From Chondrosia reniformis (Eukaryota; Porifera; Demospongiae; Chondrillida; Chondrillidae), in NCBI GenBank assembly GCA_947172415.1, contig OX359202.1:5752899-5816898 (forward strand): DNA of 64,000 nt, in the 5' to 3' direction. Every line of letters starts with the position of its first letter. Positions within the stretch are counted from its first letter, which is position 1. Made by a program: the position numbers and the translations under genes. Shown here piece by piece: positions 23,039 through 35,942 of the stretch. The notes under the pieces were generated by a model, which was not told the origin of the DNA, ran no database searches, and saw only the letters and a list, made by a program, of their open reading frames with translations.

Positions 23039-26000
23039 TCAAATAGGAATCATAATAAGATCAATGACCATTTGCGAGGCAAGCGTGCCACCTACTGCCA
23101 ACATCAACTCTTCAAACCGACTGTCCATCAATTTCTTTTGGAATACGCTTATGGGAAGTCTGACCTTCAGATCTCCAAAGGTCATGTACATTTGATGATT
23201 CAGGCAAACAACAATATCATTAACATTGAGAGTTCCGTAATGGCACTGGAAAACTGCTCTATCCTTCTCCAGAGAGGCAGGACTGAACTGGTCTGCTTCA
23301 GCAGAACCCTTTTTAGTACTACTTGCACTAGCAGTTGGTTGACCATCTTTATTTAAATCATTCTGAGTTGGCTGTCCATCAGTACTGGCTGAGTCAGTCT
23401 CCATTGGTTCAGTTTTCTGCAAAGCTTCAAGCACCGAGGCCTTTTCTTTCTCCACTCCCTCCTTCCCCTCTACCCAATGGTCAGTGACAGAGGGAGCATA
23501 AAACTCCTCCGGCTCATAGTCCCCTTTGTACTTTAACCTCCGGTTGAGGGCATTCCAGCCTTGGAGGTAGTAGTGTTCCACATTCTCATCTTGGGAGGAA
23601 CGATTCTGAACATCTTCAATTTCCTTCAGAGCAGAGTAGACTCCAAAGGAGTACTTGCTGATCTCCTTCCGCAGGTCGTACCACATGTATATGCTCACCA
23701 TGCCTCTGGGCACAATATCCAGTACACTCACAGCCACCAACTTCCCACCTAACCGGTATTCATCGTGGAAGGTGCCATATACTGTGTCTCCCTCCTTCTG
23801 TTGTGCCAGGGGAGTGTTGACAACGTGTTCAACGTAGGAGTGTTCTGATTTCACTGGCTTATCGTACCGCTCCACATGATAATCGTTGTAGAGATCGAAT
23901 GCATCCTTGTTGAAGTACGTCTTGTGCCGAGTGACTTGGATTTCTTTTGGCATTTTCTTTAAAACCTTCTTAAAAGATTTATGGCTCTTGTTGGAAAACC
24001 TTGAAACTAGTACTCTTGTTTCCCAGTCACAGCAGTCCATTTTATGAACCCTATGGAATCGGAACATCTTCACTCCTCCTCTCCTGTACCATCCCTGGTT
24101 GATAAGCTCTTGATAATGTGCAGGGGACAGGCTGTGTGGCCGAAAGACAAGCTCCGATGAGGGTCCATCCTTTTCACAGTTGGAGCAGAGACCATGAGAG
24201 CTACCGTACATTCTACCTACCCTAAAAATATCATTGGGATTACGACCTAGAGCTACAAGCTGCTTGGCACCATCTTGGCTGATATTGGGTGAGGCTGGTG
24301 AACAGCCATTCCACTTGCCTCCAGTCACTCTAATGCGACCCTCACAGTTCGGCAGAAGAGCCTGACAGCCACTACCAAAATCTGGAACCGGAGGGATTTC
24401 AAAGTCGATGACGCTAGGCGACAGCTTAATGGTGTGAAGAAGAATCTTCTCTATGACTATGTTAGCCCATCTGGTGATATCGGAAAATGATAATATGTAG
24501 CTGGGGTTTTCAATGGCTGTCTGCAGAATGTTTTCTGGATAGAGTTTGGCAACCTCAAGAAGACCCTGATCATCTTCTGCCATCGCTATCATCACCAGTG
24601 CAGCATAACCAATCACTCGACTCTGATTAGAATTATGAAGAATGTATGAGAGAAAGGCAGAGAGTTCCTGTTTGAGGATGTGATGGCGGCAGGCAACTGG
24701 TATGAAGCACATGGAACTAATAACTCCCAAAGGTCTCCACTCTAATTCCAACACGCCAGAAAAGGTCTCTACGATCTCCATCATCAGTTGCATGCAGTTT
24801 GCTTCAAGGAGAAGCACCTTAGTGGTGTCGGGAGAGGCCATTATGTGAAGAAGTCTGCAGGAGGCGGCTAGGAATGGGACGTTGCTCTTGTCATGCATTA
24901 ACTCTCTAATGCTGCTCAATAGTACAAGGTGCAATTTCTTCTCCACCAGCACCTGTTTTACCTTCTGTCCTGAGATAGCAATGTTGCCAATTACTTGAAG
25001 TGCCGTTCTACGAAGAGAGGTGCAATACTCCTTGTTGGCAAACGGTATTAGTAGCTCAGTGTAGCCTTCTCGACTGAGACGCTCTGAAGATTCCTTGTCG
25101 AATGTCCAGTTAAGCAGGCATCGATCCAATTCTTCCGCTATCTTGTGACTGCTACCGTATTGCTCTGCTACTTGAAGTAGAGCATGCTGGGCTTTGCATT
25201 CAAACAGACACTTAAAGTCCTTCAAATGACTCTTGTAACAATAGACCAGGTTGGAGAAGGTTTTTACCCATCGGAGCATGACCGATTCTGTGTGAACATG
25301 CTTAAAACAACTGAGCACTGCTTCGTGCACCTTAGCACTTTGGAGACGTTTGGTCGAATCAGCAAAGGTGAGGCAGTTGTAGGTGATGGACGATATGAAG
25401 TTTGCTATAGTGGCCTGCAAGTGTTGCGACTCGTTACTTTCAGTGTGTTTCTCAGCAGCTTGACTTACATGTCTTAACAAGTCTTCAGTGCAGATGATAT
25501 GGCTTACCTTCAACGGACAATGATAGAAAAATGTAGTCAGAACTTGAAAGACCAAAGTGGCCTTGGCAACACTTGCCAAATTGATTTCTAGAAAGCCCTC
25601 CAAAATTTTATGGTATCCATGATTATACGTAGCCTCATAGATTGTGGTAGGATTGCCCAAGTTCTTAAGCTCCTCTTCAATCTTGTTCATTGACCACTGA
25701 GCCCCAGGGAGTTCTCTCCGGTTGGAAGAGTCACGACTACTACCAACCACACAAAGGCTCCGGATGCAATGGAGAGCTTTCTCAGCCAAGAATTCAGGAT
25801 ACTTTTTTGAAGCTTCCATCAAGGGCTGAAGAATATTTTGCTGAATGATAAGTGCAGAAATTTCCTTGATCCCCGGTGACTCTCCTGTGAGAGCCACAAA
25901 AAAATCTCCAGCAGAAAGGATCTGAATTATATTCGGTTCCTGTTCTATGCTTTCTCGTAGGGTTTTGTTAATCTCAATCAGAATATCGGGGTTTTCAAGG

Positions 26001-28375
26001 AGGTCTTTCTTAATGACAGAATTTCCCTTCACAAAACTTGTGAGGAAATGGAAGAGGGACTCCTTATCTATAGGAGAGGATAAAATGACCACCTTCACCA
26101 CATCTAAGACCCCCGCAGCATACAGAGAAGTAGAAATTTCATTGTTCTGTCGGCAAAGAAGACTCAAAAGTGTCCAAATGGACCACTGTAGGTTGCCCTT
26201 GTCGTCTGCCTGTAGTACAGCTCCTTTACCAGCAAACTCTTGAGCAGCAAATAACAGCATGTCAGGAATCCCCTCCTCAAGGTAATTGCTACTCCTGTTC
26301 ACGATATCCTCCATGGATCCACATCCGAGGACCACCAGCTGGTATCCCTCCACACTAAAGGAGCCATAATGTAGCAGGAGGGTCCGCAAACTCCTGTGAA
26401 CACCGGCAGATTCCAGAATCAATAGCTCTTTCTTTTCAAGATGTGTGAATAAATTGCATACAATACTGCGAATGAATTTTCCAATGGTGCTTATTCTGGA
26501 CAGTGGTTCTGCTCTAAGCATGTGTGACAAAATGACAGCAAGGCTTCGGATGACAGGATCTTCCAATTTCTGCTTGCCCCATTTTGACCAGAGGACTAGA
26601 ATGGAATGGATCACTTCTTCATCCATGACGTCTGACTCCATTACGCATCCAACACCGATAATGTTATCCTGCAAATTTTCCATGACGATCTTGCCAGGAT
26701 CCTCCAAATATGGTATCATTCTCTGAATAGTTTGAAGGGCAAACACGAGCAGCCTACTACTGATGGCCTTCTCAGGCTTATATCGGCCATCCTGGAGGAT
26801 GGGTATAACAGCATCAACAAACCTGATACAGATAAACAAAGAAAAATCAATACACATGCACCTACGTATAACTTTACTCTTATGCAATCCTATCATGTTT
26901 TTATGCAATCCTATCACGTTTTTATGCAATCCTATTATGTTCTTATACAATCCTATCATGTTTTTATGCAATGCTATCATGTTCTTATGCAATCCTATCA
27001 TGTTCTTATGCAATGCTATTATGCTCTTATGCAATATAATTAAACATTACTGGGCATATGGAGACACCATTAACTGCATAATGCAATCCCATTAAGTTTA
27101 TAATGCAATTCTCATTACAATAACAGACCAACCTCAGATTTAACTAAATATGTACACACATTACTTCACTCCACTCATACATTATTGAAACAAGAAATGT
27201 TCTTCTGTTAGCTTATGAAAGGAAAAGCACGGACATTTTGAAATTGGTTCCATGTATGATCACATTCTTTTCAAAGTCCTTACTAAAGCATAACGTGCTG
27301 CGTTTGTACACAATACAGAACATTTAGAAATTCCTCTAAAAAGTTTTACAACTAAGGTATGCATAAGTTTCCACAGGAACAAGTTTTCATATCAGCAATA
27401 TGCAACCTATATGCAACAAGTGTTAATGCTATCCCTATTGACTACATATTATAATGTTTGGAATGTTTCCTAAAAGGTTCAAGTGTGGCACTCCACTTTT
27501 AATGCTTCAAACTTTAAAATGACTTTCATTCTTAAAAGGAAGCCATCTTTGCGTTACACAACATAAAAACATACAACATGTTTTTTGTGGATAAAACAAC
27601 ATCAACTGGCTTTTATTCAAACATGTCATAGAGCTCTAATTGACTAGGCCAGCCCATAATTGGTTGCTAAGGTACCCGATAACAATAAGACTCCAAAAGA
27701 GATGGAACATACTACAAAGATTATTGTTATGCAGAAATGAGATGTGGAAAATACGTAACTTAAATCTCTTTAATAACATCTTTTAACTAATCAATCACAT
27801 TGGTTGCATAAACTTACTTGGCAACATTATATTCTCTTGTTGTCCCATTCCTTGACCATTCCAGAATAAGATCGTGGAGATTCTTCAAGCTTCCTCTGTC
27901 AAACAGACCAGGCTGAACCTCTTCTAAGGCGGACATATTTGAGACCAGTTTAGCAGCTACCTCCTTTGACAAAGAGGAGGTCTCTTGTGAAGGTTGTCCA
28001 GTGTTGCCTAAAGAGATATTTGGGAGTTTATTCATATTTGTGCACCTTTCATGCGACTTATGTAAGGAGGATGTTTAGTTTGAACATATGTAACAGGGCT
28101 AGAATGTAAATAGTAACATTCCAGTACAGCTAAAAGTACATTCACACATGAATTCAAAATCAGTCCAAATACCAATAGAATACTATATCAATATTCCCTG
28201 TAATATATACCAAGTCCAGGTCGCCCGTGATAATCTTAGAATGGTCTTATTTCGAGTCTAGTCTTTGTCTATAAAGTATTAAAGACTAACTTGGACTTAA
28301 GTAGGTGACACTGGTCATTACTGTGTCTTGCTCAGTTCCTGATTTCAATGATTGACTTCCTGCGGGTCTATCCAT
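23039..28375 (-). CDS. Armadillo/HEAT-like solenoid fused to arginyl-tRNA-protein transferase (ATE1)
   Basis: Exons 28375-28291, 28007-27818, 26822-23039 join in frame to 1352 aa. The start MDRPAGSQS was chosen because its donor phase fits the acceptor tatctctttag at 28008; an alternative is the ATG at 28035. Residues ~60-900 are a run of amphipathic helices resembling armadillo/HEAT repeats. From ~residue 960 the protein is ATE1: LCSNCE (CxxC) and KMDCCD (CC), the two pairs that bind the iron-sulfur cluster; SHKSFKKVLKKM; YGTFHDEYRLGGKLVAV; SIYMWYDL; FGVYSALKEIE; YYLQGWN; LKYKGDYEPEEF. ATE1 moves Arg from Arg-tRNA to N-terminal Asp/Glu/oxidised Cys, making N-degrons. Animal ATE1 proteins I know of (~500 aa) lack this solenoid. 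Both parts lie in one uninterrupted 3.8-kb exon, so a misjoin of two gene models is unlikely. The solenoid could select substrates. Confidence 0.85.
26875..27110. repeat. Minisatellite in the solenoid-ATE1 intron
   Basis: About ten units of 16-21 bp built on atgcaatcctatcatgtttt, just upstream (in gene sense) of the large exon. The repeat keeps the exon's frame open into the intron, which artificially lengthens the open frame. Confidence 0.93.
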
Positions 28376-28596
28376 AGCCTCTCAAAGTGGTAGTTCATAA
28401 GTTGGGATTATGGAGCACTAGAAATAACAAAATACGAACTATCGTGGTGATACGGATAACGACCCTATTCGTATATTACCACTTGCTAATTGAGAAATAC
28501 TATCGCGATTATGATTCAGCAGTAGCCATTTTGTAGAGCACGTGTACGTGCCAGCTAAGTACGGAAACGCGGAATTCCCGGGAAATTTAAAGAGAA
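28376..28596. promoter_or_regulatory. Inferred bidirectional promoter (solenoid-ATE1 / orphan gene)
   Basis: About 220 bp between divergent start codons at 28375 (-) and 28597 (+). It contains gagcacgtgtacgtgccagc near 28536, with an E-box-type cacgtg. No TATA box is seen. Confidence 0.5.
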
Positions 28597-29160
28597 ATGG
28601 CAGATTGGTCTCTGCCGCCCTCCGCAGTTGGATGGTTAAGTGGTGTGGGGAGCCTGGAGCGCGCCGTGCAAGAACCAAATCTGTTTGAAAAGATTGCACA
28701 AGAAATTGAACATCTAAAAGCAGCTGTCCATCACATTATACTCGAAGAGAACAACCGAAGAGGAGACGATACATCAACTTATGTAGAACAGGGCGCCCTT
28801 CAATGTCATCTGGTCCACGAAGAAGAAGATTACAGTGTAGTTCCTTGCTCACAGACCTCGTATACTACCAGCTCTGGCTTTGATGAAGATATTCAAGAGA
28901 GTCAGTCCCTTTCCTCAGAAGTGTAAGTCAGAAAATATAAAAAGATAATCTCTTTATATATTGTATGATAGTGTTGATGTGTACTTGTACCATGCAGAGA
29001 CATGTTTTTGAGTTACCAGAGCGATGTGATGATGTGCACCAGTGGAGGAGTGGAGGGTCTCAGTGCTTCTGACCGGGAGGTCGACCAGCTCCTAATAAGG
29101 ATGCTGGCTGCCTGTATATCGGTGGACCTGCACCTCAGGTCGAGGACAAAAGGTTCATGA
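28597..29160 (+). CDS. Unidentified 162-aa protein
   Basis: Two exons, 28597-28922 and 28998-29160, joined by a 75-bp GT-AG intron (donor gtaagt, acceptor accatgcag). I do not recognise a family. The N-terminus (MADWSLPPSAVGWLSGVGSL) is followed by a predicted amphipathic helix (residues ~25-55, FEKIAQEIEHLKAAVHHIIL), an acidic Ser-rich linker, and a second hydrophobic helix near the C-terminus (VDQLLIRMLAACISVDLHL). There is no signal peptide or membrane span. A clean intron in phase and conserved-looking helices support a real gene. It is divergent from the ATE1 fusion gene. Confidence 0.65.
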
Positions 29161-29776
29161 GAATGGACTTCACACTTTGGAGTTTCACTTGTCACTTGTA
29201 ATTTGACTACAACTGCTGCAATTAGAATCATGTTACTAAATTGATTTAAATTACACTTACAAGTATGTACTGTACATATATACTGTATCAAATTGCAACA
29301 TCGCTGCAAAAGGGCATTTCATAAACTATATACACACACTTAAATGGATTTTCTAACTCATTAAATGACATTGTGCTTCAGTGAGTAATTCATAAATATA
29401 CTACATATATATACGTATATACAAGCAAGTTACTGGCCTCAACTATATATTACATGTGTTCGTATACATGCATACCAAAAGTTTAGTTCCCCTATAGGCT
29501 TTTTTACAGAGTAGGCATAGCATGTAGGAAAATGGTGTCTTAGATGTTCATGAACAAGTTATTCCATATCGATATTACAAAAAGTAACATTATCAAAAAA
29601 TCCTGTAAAGACAAAAACAAAAACAACATAAATAGTGGTCACTAGAGATAATTTTGCGATAAGATTGAATGTTTATGTGTTTATTTATAGTTTGTATTTT
29701 GTTACAAAACAGAGCCTCAATCAGATCACATGACATTTATGAGGAGGTCTTAGAATGGGAGGCTTGTTAATAGTGA
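29161..29776. other. Gene-free spacer with a dispersed-repeat fragment
   Basis: AT-rich. About 29480-29560 carries a fragment of the dispersed repeat family (gtttagttcccctataggct ... gcatgtaggaaaatggtgt). Confidence 0.7.
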
Positions 29777-32700
29777 TTAATCTAGATTGAGATCAATTAT
29801 AGCTACAACAAGACGAGAAAATTTAGGTCTAGACTCTGCTCGTCCATTCCAACATTCTTTCATGAGACAATAAAGTGACATTGGACAGCCCTCTTCAGGC
29901 AGTTCTAGCCGCAATCCTTGAGGGACAAATCGTAGAACCTCTTCGTCCGTGATGTCTTCATAAGGAATTCTACCAAAAGCAAACACTTCCCAACAGAACA
30001 CCCCAAAAGACCAAATATCACTATGAAGAGTAAATTCTGCAGATTGGAGTATCTCTGGTGGCATCCATCTAACAGGAAGGAGCTGCTCGTTATTGTCAAA
30101 ATAGTCCTCCCGGTACACATCGTGTCCTATCCCCAGGTCCGCCACCTTGACTCTCATGTCTGAGGAGATGATACAGTTACGAGTGGCAAGGTCTCCGTGT
30201 ATGATCATCTGGGAGGCAAGGTAGGCCATGCCATTGGCCGCCTGCTTGACAATATGGAGAAGGTTCTCCTGTGTCAGAGCTGGGACTTCTGTCTCATCTG
30301 GGCGTGACTCCAAGAGGAACTTTTTAAGATCTCCCTATTAGAAAGGAGAAGAGAAGAATGTGAAGAATGGTGTAACAGAAACTTTCTTAACACATTTATT
30401 ATCACACAATATACACATGCATCTTTTGATAGTCTTTTTGAGCATCTAGAAGGAATCCATATCATCTATATACGTACATGCATCTACAAATAGCTATTGC
30501 ATACATATTGCTATATACATACTAAAAGCTATTGCATAATGCTACAATGTTGACTATTGTTGGTTGCTTGAGTATTATACAGACATAATAATTAGAGGGG
30601 CTTACTCTATCCAAATATTCATATATGATGTAGTATGGCTCCACATCTGTGCACATTGCAATAATGGAGGCTATATTATCAAACTGTAGTCGCATTTGAC
30701 TGTAAAAATTGATGAGATCCACTTCTGCATCTTCTTCTTCATCTCGAGGATGCATCCATATCTTCACTGCTACTGTAACGGGCTGCTCTATATTCCTTAA
30801 GCCAGTGACAGTTCCAAGAAGAACAGGTCCAAACTCACCTTCTCCCAGCCTCTCCCCCAGCTAAAATAGAGAGAGACACATGAATCTAAAACACCAGATG
30901 AAGCTGACCATTGAATGATTAGCTTATGAGCATTTAACTAATGAATATATTTAACTAATGAATATATTTAACTAATGAATATATTTAACTAAGGGATAAG
31001 AGAGGGAGCAAACAACCAAACGTAAAATTCCATTGTTTGCCCACTCACATCTCCAAATAAGGTCAGATGAGTTAAACAGTCCATTGAATGATCTCTGTAA
31101 GCCATTTTAAAATGACCTGTGCTCTCACTAGTAGGTTTAGTTCCCTATAGGCCTTTTACTCTAAAGTAGATGTAGCATGTTGAACAATGATGTGTTATAC
31201 GTATTTAGAGACTAAAGAATTCAGACCACTACTGGGCTCATTAATGAAATTTACAAACATTCGAGAGCATGTCTAACAAGTACTAACTAGACCACTTGTG
31301 GTTTCATTATCAGTAAGTGGTTACAGCTCATCAACATTATCAACCGATGCACACTTCAAGTGACACCTTTATGGCTCACCTTTACATTCTGCCGGGGGAA
31401 GCTCGGTAGCTGGTTCCCTTCCGTCACTACGGAGGGCACTGGAGGTATGGGACTGGGAATAGGGTAAGCAGTAGGGCCATCCAAGCTCCCCAGTTCCATC
31501 CTCCTGGAGTTCACCGGGGAGGGGGTGTGGGGGAGGGTGAAGGCTGTGGTTACATAAGAGCCGGCCACTCCGGTGGTGAAGGTGGGGGTCCCGGAGGGTC
31601 TCAGGATCGCACTGTTATCCTTGGCATCTGTACGGATAATCTTGCTGTCAGTGGTTGCCATAGTAACATTCCTTTTCAGTTTGGCCATGTAACACTTGGC
31701 ACACATACAAAGACAGAGGATGAACACTATTATATATAGAAGGACCGCCACTCCGCCCACTGCTATGATAATTATGGTAGTGGTGTCGAGGGACTCAGCT
31801 GCGGAAAGAGAAGTGCACATACAGTATAATCATATAAATGTGTTTAAATATGTAAATATTTTACTATTATATTAACTCACTAAAGGGTTACAGTAGGTAA
31901 AACAGTTATGAGTGAAGGGCTACTGGTCATTTCCCATTTAAAATATCAGGACATAATTACTTAATAATTAGGTATGGCTGTGTACATCATGTGGCGATCA
32001 TGTGACTACCATGTGACTACCATGAGATTATCATGTGACAAATTTGTGGATTCAGTGTACTTTACCTTTTTTCTCAACAGCAGTCACATTACTTGAGAAC
32101 ATAAGTTTACCCAGAGCAAAACACTGATAGGTACCAGAGTCTTCTTGTTGAATGTTCTGCAAGACCAAGGTCCCATTGGGCAAGACAGACAAATCAACAG
32201 ATGAGTCAAATTTGACCCATACAATTTTTGGCTTTGGCTTTCCTTCCACATCACAGTCTATTCTCACATCAGACCCAACTTCTGCTGTCACCATGGTAAC
32301 TGGTTTCCTTGGGAGGTGTGGTGGTACTGCAGGAGAATCGTAAGTAACTTATCACAGATTCCATTTTAGAGTCTAAGTCATACATCTAACTAATTATAGA
32401 TGTTCTAGATTCATTACTAGACAATTTATCTAAAATTAATGTCTTTACAAGGCAGTGTACATATATAAGAAGCTGATACTCACCATTAACAGTCAATGTT
32501 AAAGTAGCTGATATTTCTGTAGTGTTAAAGGTTCCTTTGCAAGTGTAAACACCTTCATTTTTGGGTGTGCTCAGCTCGATGATAAGAGTGGCCCGTCCAA
32601 TCGGACCAACCTTCAAGTTCTCCTCTCTGGGCACCACAATGTCATTGTCATGCCACCACTGAACTATCAAATCATCTTTTCTTCCATAGTGGATACGAAA

Positions 32701-35700
32701 TTCACACACCAACTCTGAACGAGATCCATTTTCTACTGTGACACCCAGAGGTTTCATCTTCAGATAAAACTCCTCTAGTATACATATAATACACAAAAGA
32801 TAATCAATAGTTATTATATAATTATTAAGTCACTATACATTCATTCGCATGAGACGAAAATGTACATGTATCTTAGCAACCAATGACATGTCTATATTGA
32901 TTGAAGTGCTAGGATTATTGTAATTGATTACTGTGTGTACAATATATAGACAATAGTATATTTCCCATTATGATCATGTCATCAAGAAGGGGTGGGGCTC
33001 TAAGGGGGTGGGGCTTAAGAGGTGTGGTAAGACTGGCCTGATTATCAATGTAGCAACACATTACCTGTGAATCTAAAATGTCCGACTGCACTTCTTGGCA
33101 TGTGAACTGAATCTTTATATGCTATGCAGCTATAGTCTCCAATGTCATCTTGGCTGATATTCAGTACAGTCAATATGGAACCATTAGCCTTGAGAATGTG
33201 CTTAGTTACATTCTGGGTAATAACTTGACCTCTGTAGGTCCACCTAAACTCTTTGACAGTTGATGATGTAGAATTGCAGCGGAGTGTTCCATTCCCTCCC
33301 TCTTGTACAGATTGACTACTATTAACACTCACAATTGGAAGATCTAATGTTAGCAAAGAGATATGTAGACTGGATTATGCAAGTGACAGGTCAAGGGTTA
33401 AAGGTCAAAGGCCACTTACTCTCCACAGCTAGATTGACGGATGTCTCCCTAAATCCAACAGGATTGGTGGCTCTGCAAGTGTAATGACCTCCGTCATTTT
33501 GTACATCCAAGTCTTTGAGTGTAAGTGTCGACTGCCTCTCAACCGTACTTATAGAGACTCTATCGCTAGGAGAAAGCAGTTTACCATCCTTGTACCATGT
33601 AAAAGTGGTTTGGGGCAGAGATTCTCCGGCAGAGCAGACAAATGTTGCAAAGTTGCCCTGTCCTCTCACATTACCATTTACACTCTCCATGGCAATCATC
33701 TTACTCAAACCTATATTGACAGGTGCAATGTATTAAGATATCGTCAGAATCAAGTCCTTGAATTATGTCATAAAGTAAACTTAATACAATAATATGTACG
33801 TATATCATACAATTGCATCTGACAATGTATATACAGTACCACATCCATATACTGGCCAGATCTACATTGTGTGGCAATAATTATAATAATTATTAAAACT
33901 AGTTACCACCAAAAAAACACTAAATGTCACCAAATATAACAACAGTATCAGAATACCAATCCATTACTGCCAGTTATGCAACAAAATAGTTGTGGTTTAA
34001 GACTTCTTAAATAATAATTCATAACATGTTAAGTACAAACACAGTTGCCAGGCAACCATATCTAACAAAAGCTAAACTCCCTAATAGGAGCCCACCACCC
34101 AGGTGTGATAAAATGTGAGAAAGTGTAGACTAGATTTGTATATATCATAACAGATTCAGCAAGATATGAATTCTTAACAACCCCACAAGGTGTATTGTGT
34201 CCCTGTTAACAAGATGTAATCATAAAAGAGTGAAGCATTTAAAGAGTAGAATAAAATGCTTTAAAAACAGAAATATAATGAACTGTTGTAAAGTTGTTAA
34301 AATGTAATTGCTTATCTATCAAATAAGATCAGTCCAGACCAGTCTTTTAGCACAAATACATACGTAGCCAATGACTCAAAATATAAGTAGCAATATAGGT
34401 ACATTCAATTCAATTCAATAGGCATTATTTAGACTGGGGAGCCTCGTAGCCATTGGCTACTTTACAGCCATCCCAGATATTACTTACTGGCAATATAGAC
34501 TGTAATACTTGCTTGTTGATGATAATCAGAAAGTGTGTCTCTCCACTTTAGTTGACCCTTGCAGGTATACACTTCAGATGGATCGACAACTTGTAATACT
34601 CCCAATGTACCATTTGGATATATCAGGTGCCTATCGCCAGTCTGAACTAGAGATCCTTTGAAAAGCCAGTGTAGACTAATTTCTGCATTCTCTTCCTCTT
34701 CAGGTGGATACGCAACATACTTAGGAATACAAGAGAGGACTACAGCAGAACCATTCACTGAATAAGCCTTCTCCACTGAAGGCTCAAAGCCCAGCAATGT
34801 CACATTTGCCTTTACATCTAATCAAGAATGAGATAATTAAAATTTTAATCAGTGTCTGTTGGTAGAATGAAACCATACAATGAGGAATCTTCTATGATAA
34901 TAATAATACTATAGAAATGTAATCATTGGTAGATATTACGCCTGTCTTGGTTATAATGATACAATTCAACTCAAACCATTTCTAACAAAATTCTGTTTGT
35001 GCCAGTAATCTCATGAAATATTCTCCCACAAAAATTCCCTATTCTATACAATGTCTATAGTCATATAGCAATATACAGTATATGAATGTACGTACATAGG
35101 TAGCCATCTGTTGAGTGTTGTAAGTATCAAGTCATATATATATAAACAGTGTAATATGCTACGTACACATACAGTATGTATGTAAAACAAACAGTGTATA
35201 CGTATTCCTGTACATGAAGTGATAGGGCTTATTTGTCGTAATCATGATGATATATGAAGTTTCTTGAGCAACAGCAACATTAAATCTTTGGAATAGAACG
35301 TTTCAACCCTGTTGCTGATGAAGACCTACGGGTTGAAACGTTCTATTCCAAAGATTTAATGTTGCTGTTGCTCAATAAACTTCATATATCATTCCTGTAC
35401 ATGTAGGTTTATACATATACCAATACATACATACAGTACTTATAATGGCACAGTCAGAGGTATTTCTATCAGTCCTTTAACACTGGGTGGTATTTGACCT
35501 TTATGTAATCATAAAATACCTTGAACCACACATCTAACATCATACAACACCACCCCCATACATACATACATACATACATACACCCATACACCCATACACC
35601 CATATATGTACATTCATACGTACATACACATACATACATACATACATACATACATACATACATACATACATACATACATACATACATACATACATACATA

Positions 35701-35911
35701 CATACATACATACATACATACATACATACATACATACATACATACATACATACATACATACATACATACATACATACATACATACATACATACATACATA
35801 CATACATACATACATACATACATACATACATACATACATACATACATACATACATACACCCATACACCCATACATGTACATTCATACATACATACACATA
35901 CATACATACAT

Positions 35912-35942
<31 letters not shown>

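Noticed and set aside
26828..27034. N-terminal extension of the large ATE1-fusion exon (repeated HKNMIGLHKNMI)
   Set aside because: It is an intronic minisatellite kept open by chance; a good acceptor at 26823 joins in phase to the exon at 28007-27818.
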